Shown here: piece by piece, positions 53,850-63,382 of the stretch | How positions within the stretch are numbered: the stretch's first letter is position 1 | Layout: each line of letters starts with the position of its first letter | Source: Oscillospiraceae bacterium | GTDB taxonomy: Bacteria > Bacillota > Clostridia > Oscillospirales > Oscillospiraceae | Assembly: GCA_910575505.1 (NCBI GenBank) | Contig: CAJTFK010000009.1 | Location: forward strand, 62,001 to 126,000 | DNA: 64,000 nucleotides | Direction: 5' to 3' | Made by a program: the position numbers and the translations under genes | Notes under the pieces: generated by a model | Told to the model about the DNA's origin: nothing | The model's input: the letters and a program-made list of their open reading frames with translations, nothing else | Database searches by the model: none

Positions 53850-54383
53850 TCAGCAGGTCTCCGGCGCCGGGTACTCCGCCCCCCGGGTATCCACCCGGAT
53901 GGACCGAATCACCACAGGCTTTTTGGGCCGGTCGTTCATCATCCCCCGGGGCACCCGGGAGATGGCGATTGCGTCGTCCATCCCCTCAATTACCTGGCCG
54001 AATACGGCATAGTCCCCATCCAGGTGCTCCGCCGGGGCCACGGTGATGAAGAACTGGCTCCCGGCGGAATCCGGGTCCCCGGTCCGGGCCATGGACAGCA
54101 CCCCGGCGGTGTGGCGCAGGTCGTTCTGGGAGAAGCCGTTGGAGGGAAATTCGCCCTTGATTTCATAGCCGGGGCCGCCCATGCCGGTGCCCTGGGGGCA
54201 GCCGCCCTGAATCATGAAGCCGGGAATGACCCTGTGAAAGGTCAGCCCGTCGTAAAAGCCCTGGCTGGCCAGGGTGATGAAGTTGTTCACAGTGTTGGGG
54301 GCCTTGCCGGGGTAGAGTTCCGCAGTCATTTTCTTGCCGTCCTCCATGAGGATGGTCACCAGGGGATTCTTCTGCTCAGACAT
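53850..54383 (-). CDS. Peptidyl-prolyl cis-trans isomerase, cyclophilin type
   Basis: The 177-residue protein begins MSEQKNPLVTILMEDGKKMT and shows the cyclophilin blocks FHRVIPGFMIQGGCPQGTGM, SMARTGDPDSAGSQFFI and YAVFGQVIEGMD. It lacks a signal peptide and so acts in the cytoplasm on prolyl bonds. AAAGGAAC lies somewhat far upstream. Confidence 0.95.
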   Translation of the reverse strand: MSEQKNPLVTILMEDGKKMTAELYPGKAPNTVNNFITLASQGFYDGLTFHRVIPGFMIQGGCPQGTGMGGPGYEIKGEFPSNGFSQNDLRHTAGVLSMARTGDPDSAGSQFFITVAPAEHLDGDYAVFGQVIEGMDDAIAISRVPRGMMNDRPKKPVVIRSIRVDTRGAEYPAPETC

Positions 54384-54434
54384 AATTGTATCTGTTCCTT
54401 TCCCGGCGCATATATGCGCCTGATATTCTCTCTT

Positions 54435-55259
54435 TCACGATGCGATCAATCGGATATTGTGGTCCGTCAAAAAATTCATAAACTGGGGGCCGAAGTTATC
54501 CCGGGTGCTGAACTTCGCCAGGGCCTTCCCGTTTTTGCCCATCAGGAGATAGCACTCGTCGGCAGCGTGCCAGCGAAGGCCCTCCACGTCCTCCAGCCGA
54601 ATTTCCTTGTATCCGTTCAGCCAGAGGCGGTCCCCCTCTACGCTCAGACGCCGGGGGAACAGCTGGCCCCGGACCGCCGCCAGCACCCAGGGCCCTATGT
54701 TAAACACGACGGTCAGGACCATCAGGAGATCCAGCGCAAGATCCTCATAGGGCTTCCCGTAGGTGAAATAGGCCACGAGGGGAAAGCCGGGGAAGAACAT
54801 CAGCAGCCCCAGCGCTATCCCGCATCCGATCCAGACGCCGATGGGTTCCGTCCGCCGGAGCTGGAGGGTGAAACGGGGGCCGAAGGCTTTTCCCAGGTCC
54901 GTTCCGCCCTTGTCAAACTCCCTGGCGGCGGGTTCCAGCGGCTGGCCGTCCGGCCGGAAGAAGGGGACGCCGTGGTTCCGGAGATACTGCACAAACACAT
55001 CCGCGTTGATCTCCGTCATGCCGAAGCTGCACAGCGGCTGTCTCTGGGCGTCAAAAAGGACGTTCTCAAAGCTCCGGCCCCGGGGCTGATGGACGGTGAG
55101 CCCCGCCGCGTCCCGGACGGAAAAGGTCCGGCCCCGGCCCAGGGGGCGCTCCACCCGGATAGTCTCCCCCCGGACATTAAGCATCCGGCCGCCCAGCTCG
55201 TGGGCCACCTGAAACTCATAGGGGACCGTCAGTCCGGGCGGGGTATACAGGCCCCTCAT
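54435..55259 (-). CDS. Uncharacterised membrane protein downstream of smpB
   Basis: The ATG overlaps the smpB stop (ATGA), so translation is coupled. Residues 1-130 form a soluble domain (FSVRDAAGLTVHQPRGRSFE), two hydrophobic segments are at about 140-165 and 178-198, and a second soluble domain (LFPRRLSVEGDRLWLNGYKE) resembles PH-like folds with a C-terminal FSTRDNFGPQFMNFLTDHNI. No family is recognised with confidence. 274 residues. Confidence 0.75.
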   Translation of the reverse strand: MRGLYTPPGLTVPYEFQVAHELGGRMLNVRGETIRVERPLGRGRTFSVRDAAGLTVHQPRGRSFENVLFDAQRQPLCSFGMTEINADVFVQYLRNHGVPFFRPDGQPLEPAAREFDKGGTDLGKAFGPRFTLQLRRTEPIGVWIGCGIALGLLMFFPGFPLVAYFTYGKPYEDLALDLLMVLTVVFNIGPWVLAAVRGQLFPRRLSVEGDRLWLNGYKEIRLEDVEGLRWHAADECYLLMGKNGKALAKFSTRDNFGPQFMNFLTDHNIRLIAS

Positions 55260-55720
55260 CGGCTCTTCATGGCCCGGTCCATCTCCCGCCGGGCGTCCCG
55301 CTGGGCGGCGGCGTCCCGCTTGTCATAGTTTTTCTTGCCCCGGCAGAGGCCGATTTCCAGCTTTACACGGGAGTCCCTGAAGTATACGGACAGGGGCACC
55401 AGGGTATACCCGTCCTGCTTGACCAGGGCGTGGAGCTTGCGGATCTCCCGCTTGTGCATCAGCAGGCGGCGGACCCGCTCCGGGTCCTTGTTGAAGATGT
55501 TTCCCTTCTCATAGGGGGAAATATGCATTCCGTAAATGAACAGCTCGCCGCCCTTCACGGAGCAATAGGAGTCCTTCAGGTTCAGGGTCCCGGCCCGGAT
55601 GGACTTGACCTCGGTGCCGGCCAGCTCGATGCCGGCCTCATAGCGGTCCTCTACGTAGTAGTCGTGATGGGCCTTGCGGTTCTGGGCCGCGATTTTGACG
55701 CCCTTCTTTCCCTTTTCCAT
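55256..55720 (-). CDS. smpB: SsrA-binding protein SmpB
   Basis: SmpB delivers tmRNA to stalled ribosomes. The start MEKGKKGVKIAAQNRKAHHD is followed by FIYGMHISPYEKGNIFNKDP, RKLHALVKQDGYTLVPLSVY and the C-terminal GKKNYDKRDAAAQRDARRE that mimics mRNA. The 154-residue product has normal length. GAGGTGATAC precedes the ATG. The ssrA gene itself is not in the window. Confidence 0.97.
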   Translation of the reverse strand: MEKGKKGVKIAAQNRKAHHDYYVEDRYEAGIELAGTEVKSIRAGTLNLKDSYCSVKGGELFIYGMHISPYEKGNIFNKDPERVRRLLMHKREIRKLHALVKQDGYTLVPLSVYFRDSRVKLEIGLCRGKKNYDKRDAAAQRDARREMDRAMKSR

Positions 55721-55779
55721 TGTATCACCTCGGTTCTTTGAAGCAAGTATAGCATGAAGGCCTGTCGGACACAAGGGTT

Positions 55780-56889
55780 TCAGCTGAAATAGGCCTGCAT
55801 CAGGGATTTTTTGAGGGTTTCCAGCCGGTCCAGACTTTTTTGGATCAGGGCCTTTGTCCGGTCGGTCTGCTCCGCGAAGGCGGCAAATTTCTCCTGCAGT
55901 TCAATTGGAGGCAGTATGACGGTCAGATTCAGAAGCCGCTCTTTTGATATATTGGACATGGATTTTGCGGAACCGGTGGCAATTGCTTGTATGCAGCCTC
56001 TGAATAAATCATGGTTAATCAGCTTCCAAAGAAACATTTTGCAGCATTGAGCGGTTGTATTTAAGCGGAAAATCAGGTCGGGCATCATCAGCCGGCCAGG
56101 TGTATCATAGACGTAGGCGCACATACCAACCAGCTCCGGCGTGTTTTTTCTGCTGAAAAGCAAATCTCCCCCGTGTACCTCCGCGGCCTCAACAAACTGC
56201 CCTTCATCAAGCATTGCCTTATTTTCTTCGGGTCGGTAGCTCCCAGATGTAACCGCGCTCAGTTTCAGCACGGCGGGCCGGTTCCCCGTTCGGGGCGCGG
56301 CGCCGCACACAAAGCTCCTGCCGCTGTCAATGCTTTTCAGACAGGCGGAGAGCGGAGCCCTGTTCCAGTTCATAGGATTTGCTGCCGGGTCCCCAAACAG
56401 CTCCACAAACCGTGCTTTCACCAGCTCGTCCAGCTTTTCAAGCTGCCGCCTGCGGGACAGGGCCAGCCCGCCGACCGTATCCAGCAAGCCGCTGATTTCC
56501 CTTTGACGCTCTAATTCCGGATAGCGAACCATGACCTTTTCCAGTGACTGCCGTACAATTTGGGGCTGGGCCGTGCCGGTGATAACGTCCGAAAAGCCTC
56601 TGTGCAGGAGGAAATAATACAGATAGGAAAGGTCCACGTCCGGCGAAAGCCGGTCCAGCGCCATGGCGTTGCCGTTCACATAGGAAAACGGCTCGCAGAT
56701 ATTCAGGCTGCCGCAGGTTCCCCGGCATGCAATGAGCAGGGTCCGGTCCCTGTGGTTAAACTCCGAGTAATAGCCTATGACTCCGTTGGCTCCATAGACC
56801 GGATATCCGGAATCGCAGAGCTTGTCTGACGATATGGTTTTCCACTGCTTGGGGGAGCAGATTTCACATAATCCCTTTTGAATGAGCAT
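55780..56889 (-). CDS. hsdS: Type I restriction-modification specificity subunit
   Basis: HsdS determines the recognition sequence of type I enzymes. The start MLIQKGLCEICSPKQWKTIS has GGGAGGG upstream. Two target-recognition domains alternate with conserved helices: TRD1 with YPVYGANGVIGYYSEFN and QIVRQSLEKVMVRYPELERQ, central LEKLDELVKARFVELFGDP, TRD2, then LTVILPPIELQEKFAAFAEQ and LDRLETLKKSLMQAYFS. 369 residues. It lies between xth and smpB in a housekeeping cluster. hsdR is on the opposite strand 2.8 kb away and no hsdM is in the window. Confidence 0.9.
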   Translation of the reverse strand: MLIQKGLCEICSPKQWKTISSDKLCDSGYPVYGANGVIGYYSEFNHRDRTLLIACRGTCGSLNICEPFSYVNGNAMALDRLSPDVDLSYLYYFLLHRGFSDVITGTAQPQIVRQSLEKVMVRYPELERQREISGLLDTVGGLALSRRRQLEKLDELVKARFVELFGDPAANPMNWNRAPLSACLKSIDSGRSFVCGAAPRTGNRPAVLKLSAVTSGSYRPEENKAMLDEGQFVEAAEVHGGDLLFSRKNTPELVGMCAYVYDTPGRLMMPDLIFRLNTTAQCCKMFLWKLINHDLFRGCIQAIATGSAKSMSNISKERLLNLTVILPPIELQEKFAAFAEQTDRTKALIQKSLDRLETLKKSLMQAYFS

Positions 56890-56925
56890 CCGCCTGTTCC
56901 CTCCCCATGTCAAAATTCCGCGTTC

Positions 56926-57684
56926 CTAATCTTCCGCCAGGTCCAGCACCACGGGGCAGTGGTCGCTGCCGCGGACCTCGCTCCAGATGTCCGCCCCCCG
57001 GATGCGGCTCTGGAGGCGCTCGGAGACGATAAAATAGTCGATTCTCCACCCGGTGTTGTTCTCCCGGGCCCGGCCCCGGTAGCTCCACCAGGAATAGGCT
57101 CCGGTCTTGTCCGGGTACAGGGCCCGGAAGCTGTCCACAAAGCCCGCGTCCAGAAGCAGGGTCATCTTCTCCCGCTCCTCGTCGGTGAAGCCGGGGTTGC
57201 GGCGGTTGGGGCCGGGGTTTTTCAGGTCGATTTCCTGATGGGCCACATTCAGGTCCCCGCAGTAGACCACAGGCTTCACGGCGTCCAGCTCGCAGAGATA
57301 GTCCCGCAGGTCGTCCTCCCAGGCCATCCGGTAATCCAGCCGCAAAAGCTGGTCCTTGGAGTTGGGCGTGTAGCAGCAGACCAGGTAAAAGTCCGGAAAC
57401 TCCGCCGTGATGACCCGGCCCTCGTGGCGGTGCTCGTCGATTCCAAAGTCATAGGTGACGGAAAGGGGCTTGCGCCGGGTGAATACCGCGGTGCCGGAGT
57501 AGCCGGCCTTGTCGGCGCTGTTCCAGTAGCGCTCGTAGCCGGGCAGGTCAAACTCCGCCTGCTCCGGGCGCATTTTCGTCTCTTGCAGGCAGATGACGTC
57601 GGCGTCGGCGAAGGCACAGAAGTCCAGAAACCCCTTTTTCAGGCAGGCCCGCAGGCCGTTGACATTCCAGGATACCAGTTTCAT
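56926..57684 (-). CDS. xth: Exodeoxyribonuclease III
   Basis: This AP endonuclease/3' exonuclease has 252 residues and the family blocks MKLVSWNVNGLRACLKKGFL, CLQETKMRPEQ, GYSGTAVFTR, YCGDLNVAHQEIDLKNP, YSWWSYRGRARENNTGWRID and GSDHCPVVL. It acts in base-excision repair in the cytoplasm. GAGGTG precedes the ATG. A strong promoter (57733-57761) drives it, and hsdS follows after 36 bp on the same strand. Confidence 0.97.
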   Translation of the reverse strand: MKLVSWNVNGLRACLKKGFLDFCAFADADVICLQETKMRPEQAEFDLPGYERYWNSADKAGYSGTAVFTRRKPLSVTYDFGIDEHRHEGRVITAEFPDFYLVCCYTPNSKDQLLRLDYRMAWEDDLRDYLCELDAVKPVVYCGDLNVAHQEIDLKNPGPNRRNPGFTDEEREKMTLLLDAGFVDSFRALYPDKTGAYSWWSYRGRARENNTGWRIDYFIVSERLQSRIRGADIWSEVRGSDHCPVVLDLAED

Positions 57685-57732
57685 AAAAACACCTCAGATT
57701 CAGAGTTGAGAGCGAAGATGGAAGGCAGTTCT

Positions 57733-57790
57733 ATTATAGCGGATTTCCCCGGAAAAAACAATTGCCAGAGGGAAGGAAATGGAGTAAACT
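57733..57790. promoter_or_regulatory. Divergent promoters of xth and the SUFU gene
   Basis: Minus strand: TTGTTT (57756-57761), 17 bp, TATAAT (57733-57738). Plus strand: TTGCCA (57762-57767), 17 bp, TAAACT (57785-57790). The two -35 elements abut back to back. A GAGTTGAGAGCGAAG repeat tract lies at about 57705. Confidence 0.75.
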
Positions 57791-57825
57791 GGAGACACGC
57801 GGACAAAAAGAGGAGGTATCTTTAC

Positions 57826-58713
57826 ATGGGCTTTCTGGACAGGTTTATGAAAAAGAAAACGGACGCGGCGGGCAAGCAGGGAAACGCCCCCGGCGGGGCG
57901 GAGCCCGGCAGACCGGACCGGCGCGCGCCCGTGGAACAGGAGGAGTCCCGGCCCGGCGTGCAGGGGCCGAAGACCGACGAATACACCCCCGGCGGTTCCC
58001 CGGTCTACCGCTATGAGGACCACCAGGAGGAGGGCTTTCAGCCCCCCGTTGACGTGGGCGTTTACGCAAAGCTGGTGGAGGAGCATTTCAGCCGGCTGTT
58101 CCCTGACCGGGGGCACTTTATCTACCACGAGATGATCAGCGACCGGGTCCATGTGGACGTCCATATTCTCCGGCCAACAGAGGAGCAGAATTTCTATGTG
58201 CTCTACACCACCGGCATGAGCGACCTGCCCATGACCCTGCCGGAGGGCCTGGAGAACCGGGAGGAGCTGAGATACGCGGAGCTGTTTCTGTTCCTTCCCG
58301 GCAGCTGGAATGTGGGCGAGGAATCCGGCACCGCCAAGGACTTGCCCTATGAGAGCTATTGGCCCATCAACATGCTGAAATTCCTGGCCCGGTTCCCCCA
58401 CGAGTATCACACGTGGCTGGGCTTCGGCCATACCATGCCCAACGGCCCGGACTACGCCCCCATGTGCGAGGGCGTGGGCTTCGGCGGCATTGTGCTGGAC
58501 TGGCTGGGAAAGGACTTTGGCCGGGTGGAGAACCCCGAGGGCCACGACGTGATGCTGTACTACGTCATTCCCGCCTATAAGCAGGAAATCGAGTATAAAC
58601 TGAAATACGGCATGGAGGGTCTTTCCAAGCGCTTCAGCGAGGGAGAACTGCCCCTGGTGCTGGACATTCACCGGCCCAATCTCTGCGCCGACTTCACCGA
58701 GATTCTGGACTGA
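57826..58713 (+). CDS. Suppressor-of-fused (SUFU) domain protein
   Basis: The start MGFLDRFMKKKTDAAGKQGN has AGGAGG upstream. Residues 1-75 are a charged Gly/Pro-rich tail; the SUFU domain then shows HFIYHEMISDRVHVDVHILR, FYVLYTTGMSDLPMTLPEGL and YAELFLFLPGSWNV. Bacterial SUFU proteins are often immunity proteins. 295 residues. The next gene starts 1 bp after its stop, so they form an operon. Confidence 0.88.
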   Translation: MGFLDRFMKKKTDAAGKQGNAPGGAEPGRPDRRAPVEQEESRPGVQGPKTDEYTPGGSPVYRYEDHQEEGFQPPVDVGVYAKLVEEHFSRLFPDRGHFIYHEMISDRVHVDVHILRPTEEQNFYVLYTTGMSDLPMTLPEGLENREELRYAELFLFLPGSWNVGEESGTAKDLPYESYWPINMLKFLARFPHEYHTWLGFGHTMPNGPDYAPMCEGVGFGGIVLDWLGKDFGRVENPEGHDVMLYYVIPAYKQEIEYKLKYGMEGLSKRFSEGELPLVLDIHRPNLCADFTEILD

Positions 58714-58714
58714 C

Positions 58715-59620
58715 ATGGACGAGACGCTGCGGGTGCCGCTGAGGGAGCTGGAGACCTCAGACGAGGATATTTACCGGGACGCCGTGTATCAGGGCCGTCC
58801 TTTCACCGGCGTGGCCTGGGGGGAGGACGGCCGGGAGACCTGTGAGCTCTCCTATGAGGAGGGCGTGGCCCATGGCCGGTGCCGCTGGTGGTATCAAAAC
58901 GGCAAGCTGTCCCTGGACGAGGTGCTGGACCATGGGGAGATTGTGGAAAGCACCTCCTGGTGGGCCCCCGGGGATGTGATCCACCGCCGGGAGGCTGGCG
59001 GTCAGGTCCAATACTGGTTCCGGGACGGAACCCTGGCACTGGAGGAGGGCGAGAACTGGCGGCGGGAGTATTACCCTTCCGGCCCCCTTCTGGAGGAACG
59101 GCGCACGGCCCCGGACGGCAGGAGCGAGACCGTCTGGTACGGCGAGGACGGAACATGGGCGGTGCGCACGCGGAGGGCCCCAAAAGAACCGGGGAAGCGG
59201 CTGCCGCCGGACCCGGACATCGAATACAACGACGCCTATATCCAGGCCCATTACCTGGAGCTGCTGAGGACATCGGCCTTCGGACACCACTTTCTGGACT
59301 GGCTGTTCCGGCAGATGGAGCCGAAAAAAAGCTGGTTTCAGCGCTGGATACAGGACAAGCGCCCCAAAACACTCTCCGCCGAGGGCCGGGAGATGGTCTG
59401 CGCCATGATTGCCTGTGAGGACCTGCGGGTGAAATGGCGGGGCATCACCATGGCGAAGCAGTACCGGGTGAAGGAGGCCCGGCCCTTCCTGGAGCAGGCC
59501 CGCTCGGTGCGGAAGAAGCCGCCGGGAGAATACAGCGTCACCGGCTGCGGAACGGACTACGCGTGGACCGTGGGGGAGGCGGCGGACAGAGCCCTGCGGG
59601 AATTGGGAACGGGAGATTAG
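58715..59620 (+). CDS. YwqK/MORN-like repeat protein with helical C-terminus
   Basis: The N-terminal half has repeating units of the YwqK/MORN type: ELSYEEGVAHGRCRWWYQNG, QYWFRDGTLALEEGENWRRE and YYPSGPLLEERR. From about residue 180 the protein becomes helical and basic (LDWLFRQMEPKKSWFQRWIQ) and may contain HEAT-like repeats. Members of the YwqK group are called antitoxins in annotation, with little proof. Coupled to the SUFU gene, 301 residues. Confidence 0.75.
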   Translation: MDETLRVPLRELETSDEDIYRDAVYQGRPFTGVAWGEDGRETCELSYEEGVAHGRCRWWYQNGKLSLDEVLDHGEIVESTSWWAPGDVIHRREAGGQVQYWFRDGTLALEEGENWRREYYPSGPLLEERRTAPDGRSETVWYGEDGTWAVRTRRAPKEPGKRLPPDPDIEYNDAYIQAHYLELLRTSAFGHHFLDWLFRQMEPKKSWFQRWIQDKRPKTLSAEGREMVCAMIACEDLRVKWRGITMAKQYRVKEARPFLEQARSVRKKPPGEYSVTGCGTDYAWTVGEAADRALRELGTGD

Positions 59621-59719
59621 GACGCCGGGCCCGGGAGGCGGCATGACGGGCCTCTCCGGGCTTTCGGAGCTTTGGCCTCGTTTGAGATGCAGTTCACAAC
59701 AGAAAGGCAGGTGATCTTT

Positions 59720-62700
59720 ATGGCCAACTTCTCTTTTCTCCAGGACAAAAGAGACTACGCCATGTTTGCCCCGGCGGCCATGGAGGCGGAAAAGGTCTAT
59801 GCCGCCGCCCCCGCCATGTGCGCCATCGGCTGCCGGAAGGCGCTGGAGCTGGCGGTGAAGTGGGTCTACTCCGCCGACAGCACCATGCGGATGCCTTACA
59901 GGGACAATCTTCAGTCCCTGCTCCACGAGCCGACCTTCCGCTTTGCGGTGGATCGGATTACCTGGAGCAAGCTCCCCTTTCTCGTCAGCCTGGGAAACCT
60001 GGCCGTCCACACGGAGAAGGCGGTGCGCCCCGGCGACGCCCTGACCGCCCTGCGGGCCCTGTTCGAGTTCATCCAATGGGTGGACTACTGCTATGGCGCG
60101 GACTATGAGGAGCGCCGTTTCGACGAGTCCGCCGTTCCTGCGGAGCGGGTGGCCGTGGACGCCAGGAAAATCAGGGAGCAGGAAAGCCTTCTGGAGGAAA
60201 AGGCGGCGGAGATCGAGGCGCTGCGCCGCCGGATTGAGGCCATGTCCGCCCGGCTTACAGAGGCCAGGGAACAGCACCGGCAGGAGCGCACCTTTGTCCC
60301 CGAGGACCTCTCCGAGTTCGAGACCCGGAAAATCTACATAGACGTGGACATGAAGCTCATGGGCTGGAAATTCACCGGGCCCGACGCCGGCGTGCGGGAG
60401 GAGTATCCCCTGGAGGACATGGAGGGCGTCCCCGGCCGGAAGGGAGCGGCGGACTACGTGCTCTTCGGCAGGGACGGCCTGCCCCTGGCGGTGGTGGAGG
60501 CCAAGCGCACCGGCAGGGACCCCAACGCCGGGCGCAGCCAGGCGCTGCTGTACGCCGGCTGTCTGGAGCGGAAGTTTGGCCGGCGGCCCATGATGTTCAC
60601 CACCAACGGCTTTGAGACCTATTTCTGGGACGACCAGTCCGGTCCCCAGCGGGAGGTCAGCGGCATCTTCAGCAGGGAGGACCTGCAAAAGCTCATGAAC
60701 CGCCGGACGGAGCGGCAGAGCCTGTCCGCCGTCCCCATTGACGACAGCATCACGGACCGGTACTACCAGAAGGAGGCCATCCGGGCGGTGTGCGGGCAGA
60801 TTGAAGAGGGCTTTCGGAAGCACCTGCTTGTCATGGCCACCGGTACCGGGAAGACCCGGACGGCCTCCAGTCTGACGGATGTGCTCAGCCGGGGGAAGCA
60901 TGTCACAAACGTCCTGTTCCTTGCGGACCGCACCGCCCTGGTGAAGCAGGCCCGGGACGACTTCAAGAACTACCTGCCGGACCTGTCCCTGTGCAATCTC
61001 TGCACCAACAAGGACGACCGGGGGGCCCGCATTGTGTTCTCCACCTATCCCACCATCCTCAACGCCATCGACACAGCCCGGTCCGCAGACGGACAGCGGC
61101 TCTTCACCCCGGCCCACTTCGACCTGATTATCATTGACGAGAGCCACCGCAGCATTTTCAAGAAATACCGGGCCATTTTCGAGTATTTCGACGCGATTCT
61201 GGTGGGTCTCACCGCCACGCCGAAAATGGATGTGGGCCGCAATACCTATGACTTTTTCGAGCTGGAGCCCAACGTCCCCACCTATGCCTATGACTATGAG
61301 ACGGCGGTGGAGCAGGACCACGTTCTGGTGCCCTACTACAATTATGAGGTGACCACCAGATTTCTGGAGGAGGGCATTTCCTACGACGATCTGTCCGAGG
61401 AGGACAAGGAGCGCTATGAGGAGGATTTTGCCGAGGACGGCATGAGACCGGACTTCATCCCCTCCGCCAGCCTGAACAGATTTGTGTTCAACGAGACGAC
61501 GGTGGATACGGTGCTTCAGGATCTGATGGAGCGGGGCATCCATACGGCAGGCGGGGACCGTCTGGGAAAGACCGTCATCTTTGCCCAGAACAAGCGGCAC
61601 GCCGAGTTTATCATTGAACGCTTCAACCGGCTGTACCCCCGGTATAAGGGGGTCTTCGCCCAGCGGGTCATCTGCGACGACTCCCATGCCCAGTCGGTCA
61701 TCGACGCATTCAAGGTCCCGGAGAAACCGCCGTTTATTGCTGTCTCCGTGGATATGATGGACACCGGCATCGACGTGCGGGAGTGCGTCAACCTGGTGTT
61801 TTTCAAGAAAGTGCGCTCCAGGACGAAGTTCTGGCAGATGATCGGCCGGGGAACCCGAACCTGCGAAGAGCTGTCCTGCACGGACCGGATCGACGGCGAA
61901 TACACCGGCAAGCGGCGCTTCCTGATTTTCGACTACTGCGGAAACTTCGAGTATTTCCGGGCCCACAAGGAGGGCTTTGAGCCCGGGGAGGTCCGGTCCC
62001 TCTCGGAAAATATTTTCTGCAAGCGGGTCCGGCTGGTCGCGCTGCTTCAGGAAAGCGCCTTTGCCGGGGCGGATGCGCAGGCCTGGCGGGACCGTCTGAC
62101 GGACGCCTGCCGCGGCCAGGTTCTGGCGCTGAATCAGGACCTCACCGCCGTGCGCCTGCGGCGGCGCTGGGTGGAGAAGTACCGGGACGCCGCCGCCTTC
62201 CGGCACATCGGTGAGGAGGACCAAACCGAGCTGACCCGGCAGATTGCGCCGCTGGTGGGGACAGAGGACGCCGACGAATTCGCCAAGCGCTTCGACAATT
62301 TCATGTACGGTCTGATGTTGGCCCATATGGAGCGGACGCCGGCCTTCCGCCGCGGAAAAAAGCAGCTCCGCGGCATCGCGGCGCTGCTGGAGGGCAGGGC
62401 GGCCATTCCGCAGGTGCGGGAAAAGCTGCCCTTGATTCAGGAGATCGGCACGGACGCCTTTTGGGAGGCGGAGGACGTTCTTCTGCTTGAGCGGGTCCGG
62501 GAGGAGCTGCGGGGGCTGATTCAGTTCATCAGCGACGCCGGCTCCCGGCGGCAGATTTTCACAAGGCTGGCGGACCCCGTCCTCACCCGGAAGGAGGGGG
62601 AGCCCCTGGAAGCGGCCTATGACTTTGAGGATTACCGGGCCAAGGTCAACCGCTATATCAACGAGCACGGGGATACCCTGGCAATCCACAAGCTGACCCA

Positions 62701-63091
62701 CAACATCCCCCTTTCCCCCGGGGATTATCAGGAGCTGTCCCGGATTCTGACCGGCGAGCTGGGCAGTCAGGAGGACTATCAGCGGGAATTCGGAGACACC
62801 CCCTTCGGACTGCTGGTTCGCAGAATCGCCAGACTGGACCACCAGGCGGCCATGAACGCCTTTTCTGAATTTATCAACGACCAGTCCCTCAATCAGCGGC
62901 AGATTGCCTTTGTCCACAAAATCATCAGCCATATCGAACAGAACGGATACATGGAGAGCGCCGCGCTGCTTACAAAGCCCCCCTTCGACAAGCCCCTGAG
63001 CTTCACAAAGCTCTTCGACCAGAAAACACAGACCGCTCTGATGGAGGTCATCCGTCAGGTGCGGGACAACGCCGTGACGGTTACGGCGTAG
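59720..63091 (+). CDS. hsdR: Type I restriction endonuclease subunit R
   Basis: The start MANFSFLQDKRDYAMFAPAA has AGGCAGGTGAT upstream; 1123 residues. Residues 1-150 form a DUF4145-like N-terminal domain and 155-200 a coiled coil. The nuclease core ADYVLFGRDGLPLAVVEAKR is near 245-265 (D...ExK). Helicase motifs are ATGTGKTR (about 373), IIIDESHRS (about 473), TATP (about 498) and QMIGRGTR (about 706). The HsdR C-terminal domain follows. It should translocate and cut unmodified DNA, but it needs HsdM and HsdS; hsdS is nearby and hsdM is not seen. Confidence 0.93.
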   Translation: MANFSFLQDKRDYAMFAPAAMEAEKVYAAAPAMCAIGCRKALELAVKWVYSADSTMRMPYRDNLQSLLHEPTFRFAVDRITWSKLPFLVSLGNLAVHTEKAVRPGDALTALRALFEFIQWVDYCYGADYEERRFDESAVPAERVAVDARKIREQESLLEEKAAEIEALRRRIEAMSARLTEAREQHRQERTFVPEDLSEFETRKIYIDVDMKLMGWKFTGPDAGVREEYPLEDMEGVPGRKGAADYVLFGRDGLPLAVVEAKRTGRDPNAGRSQALLYAGCLERKFGRRPMMFTTNGFETYFWDDQSGPQREVSGIFSREDLQKLMNRRTERQSLSAVPIDDSITDRYYQKEAIRAVCGQIEEGFRKHLLVMATGTGKTRTASSLTDVLSRGKHVTNVLFLADRTALVKQARDDFKNYLPDLSLCNLCTNKDDRGARIVFSTYPTILNAIDTARSADGQRLFTPAHFDLIIIDESHRSIFKKYRAIFEYFDAILVGLTATPKMDVGRNTYDFFELEPNVPTYAYDYETAVEQDHVLVPYYNYEVTTRFLEEGISYDDLSEEDKERYEEDFAEDGMRPDFIPSASLNRFVFNETTVDTVLQDLMERGIHTAGGDRLGKTVIFAQNKRHAEFIIERFNRLYPRYKGVFAQRVICDDSHAQSVIDAFKVPEKPPFIAVSVDMMDTGIDVRECVNLVFFKKVRSRTKFWQMIGRGTRTCEELSCTDRIDGEYTGKRRFLIFDYCGNFEYFRAHKEGFEPGEVRSLSENIFCKRVRLVALLQESAFAGADAQAWRDRLTDACRGQVLALNQDLTAVRLRRRWVEKYRDAAAFRHIGEEDQTELTRQIAPLVGTEDADEFAKRFDNFMYGLMLAHMERTPAFRRGKKQLRGIAALLEGRAAIPQVREKLPLIQEIGTDAFWEAEDVLLLERVREELRGLIQFISDAGSRRQIFTRLADPVLTRKEGEPLEAAYDFEDYRAKVNRYINEHGDTLAIHKLTHNIPLSPGDYQELSRILTGELGSQEDYQREFGDTPFGLLVRRIARLDHQAAMNAFSEFINDQSLNQRQIAFVHKIISHIEQNGYMESAALLTKPPFDKPLSFTKLFDQKTQTALMEVIRQVRDNAVTVTA

Positions 63092-63103
63092 CCGCCCGGC
63101 AGG

Positions 63104-63130
63104 AAAGGGACCCTTACGGGTCCCTTTTTG
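63104..63130 (+). terminator. Terminator of hsdR
   Basis: AAAGGGACCC pairs with GGGTCCCTTT around TTAC, followed by TTG, 12 bp after the stop. The following 63131-63382 stretch has no gene I can support. Confidence 0.88.
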
Positions 63131-63382
63131 CTGTGCCGAAGCGCCGCGCAGGCCGGGGCGCTCCGTTCCCCGCCGCTCCGGAAAACGGAGGCGCAGGGGG
63201 CCGCCTGCATTCGCGGTGGATGCCCCAGGAGACGCGCGGCGCGTGAACTGCGCCGGCGGGCGGGCAAAAAAACCGCCCGGAAAACCCCATGCCGGTTTTC
63301 TGGCGCGCTGATGGTATGTCCGGCGCAGCCGGAAGGAGTCCGGAGGCTTCTTTCCGGAGCGCTGCCGGTATGAAGACCCGGC

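Noticed and set aside
58757-62932. 1391-codon minus-strand open frame
   Set aside because: It is antisense to hsdR and the YwqK-like gene, which have recognisable motifs; the frame itself has none.
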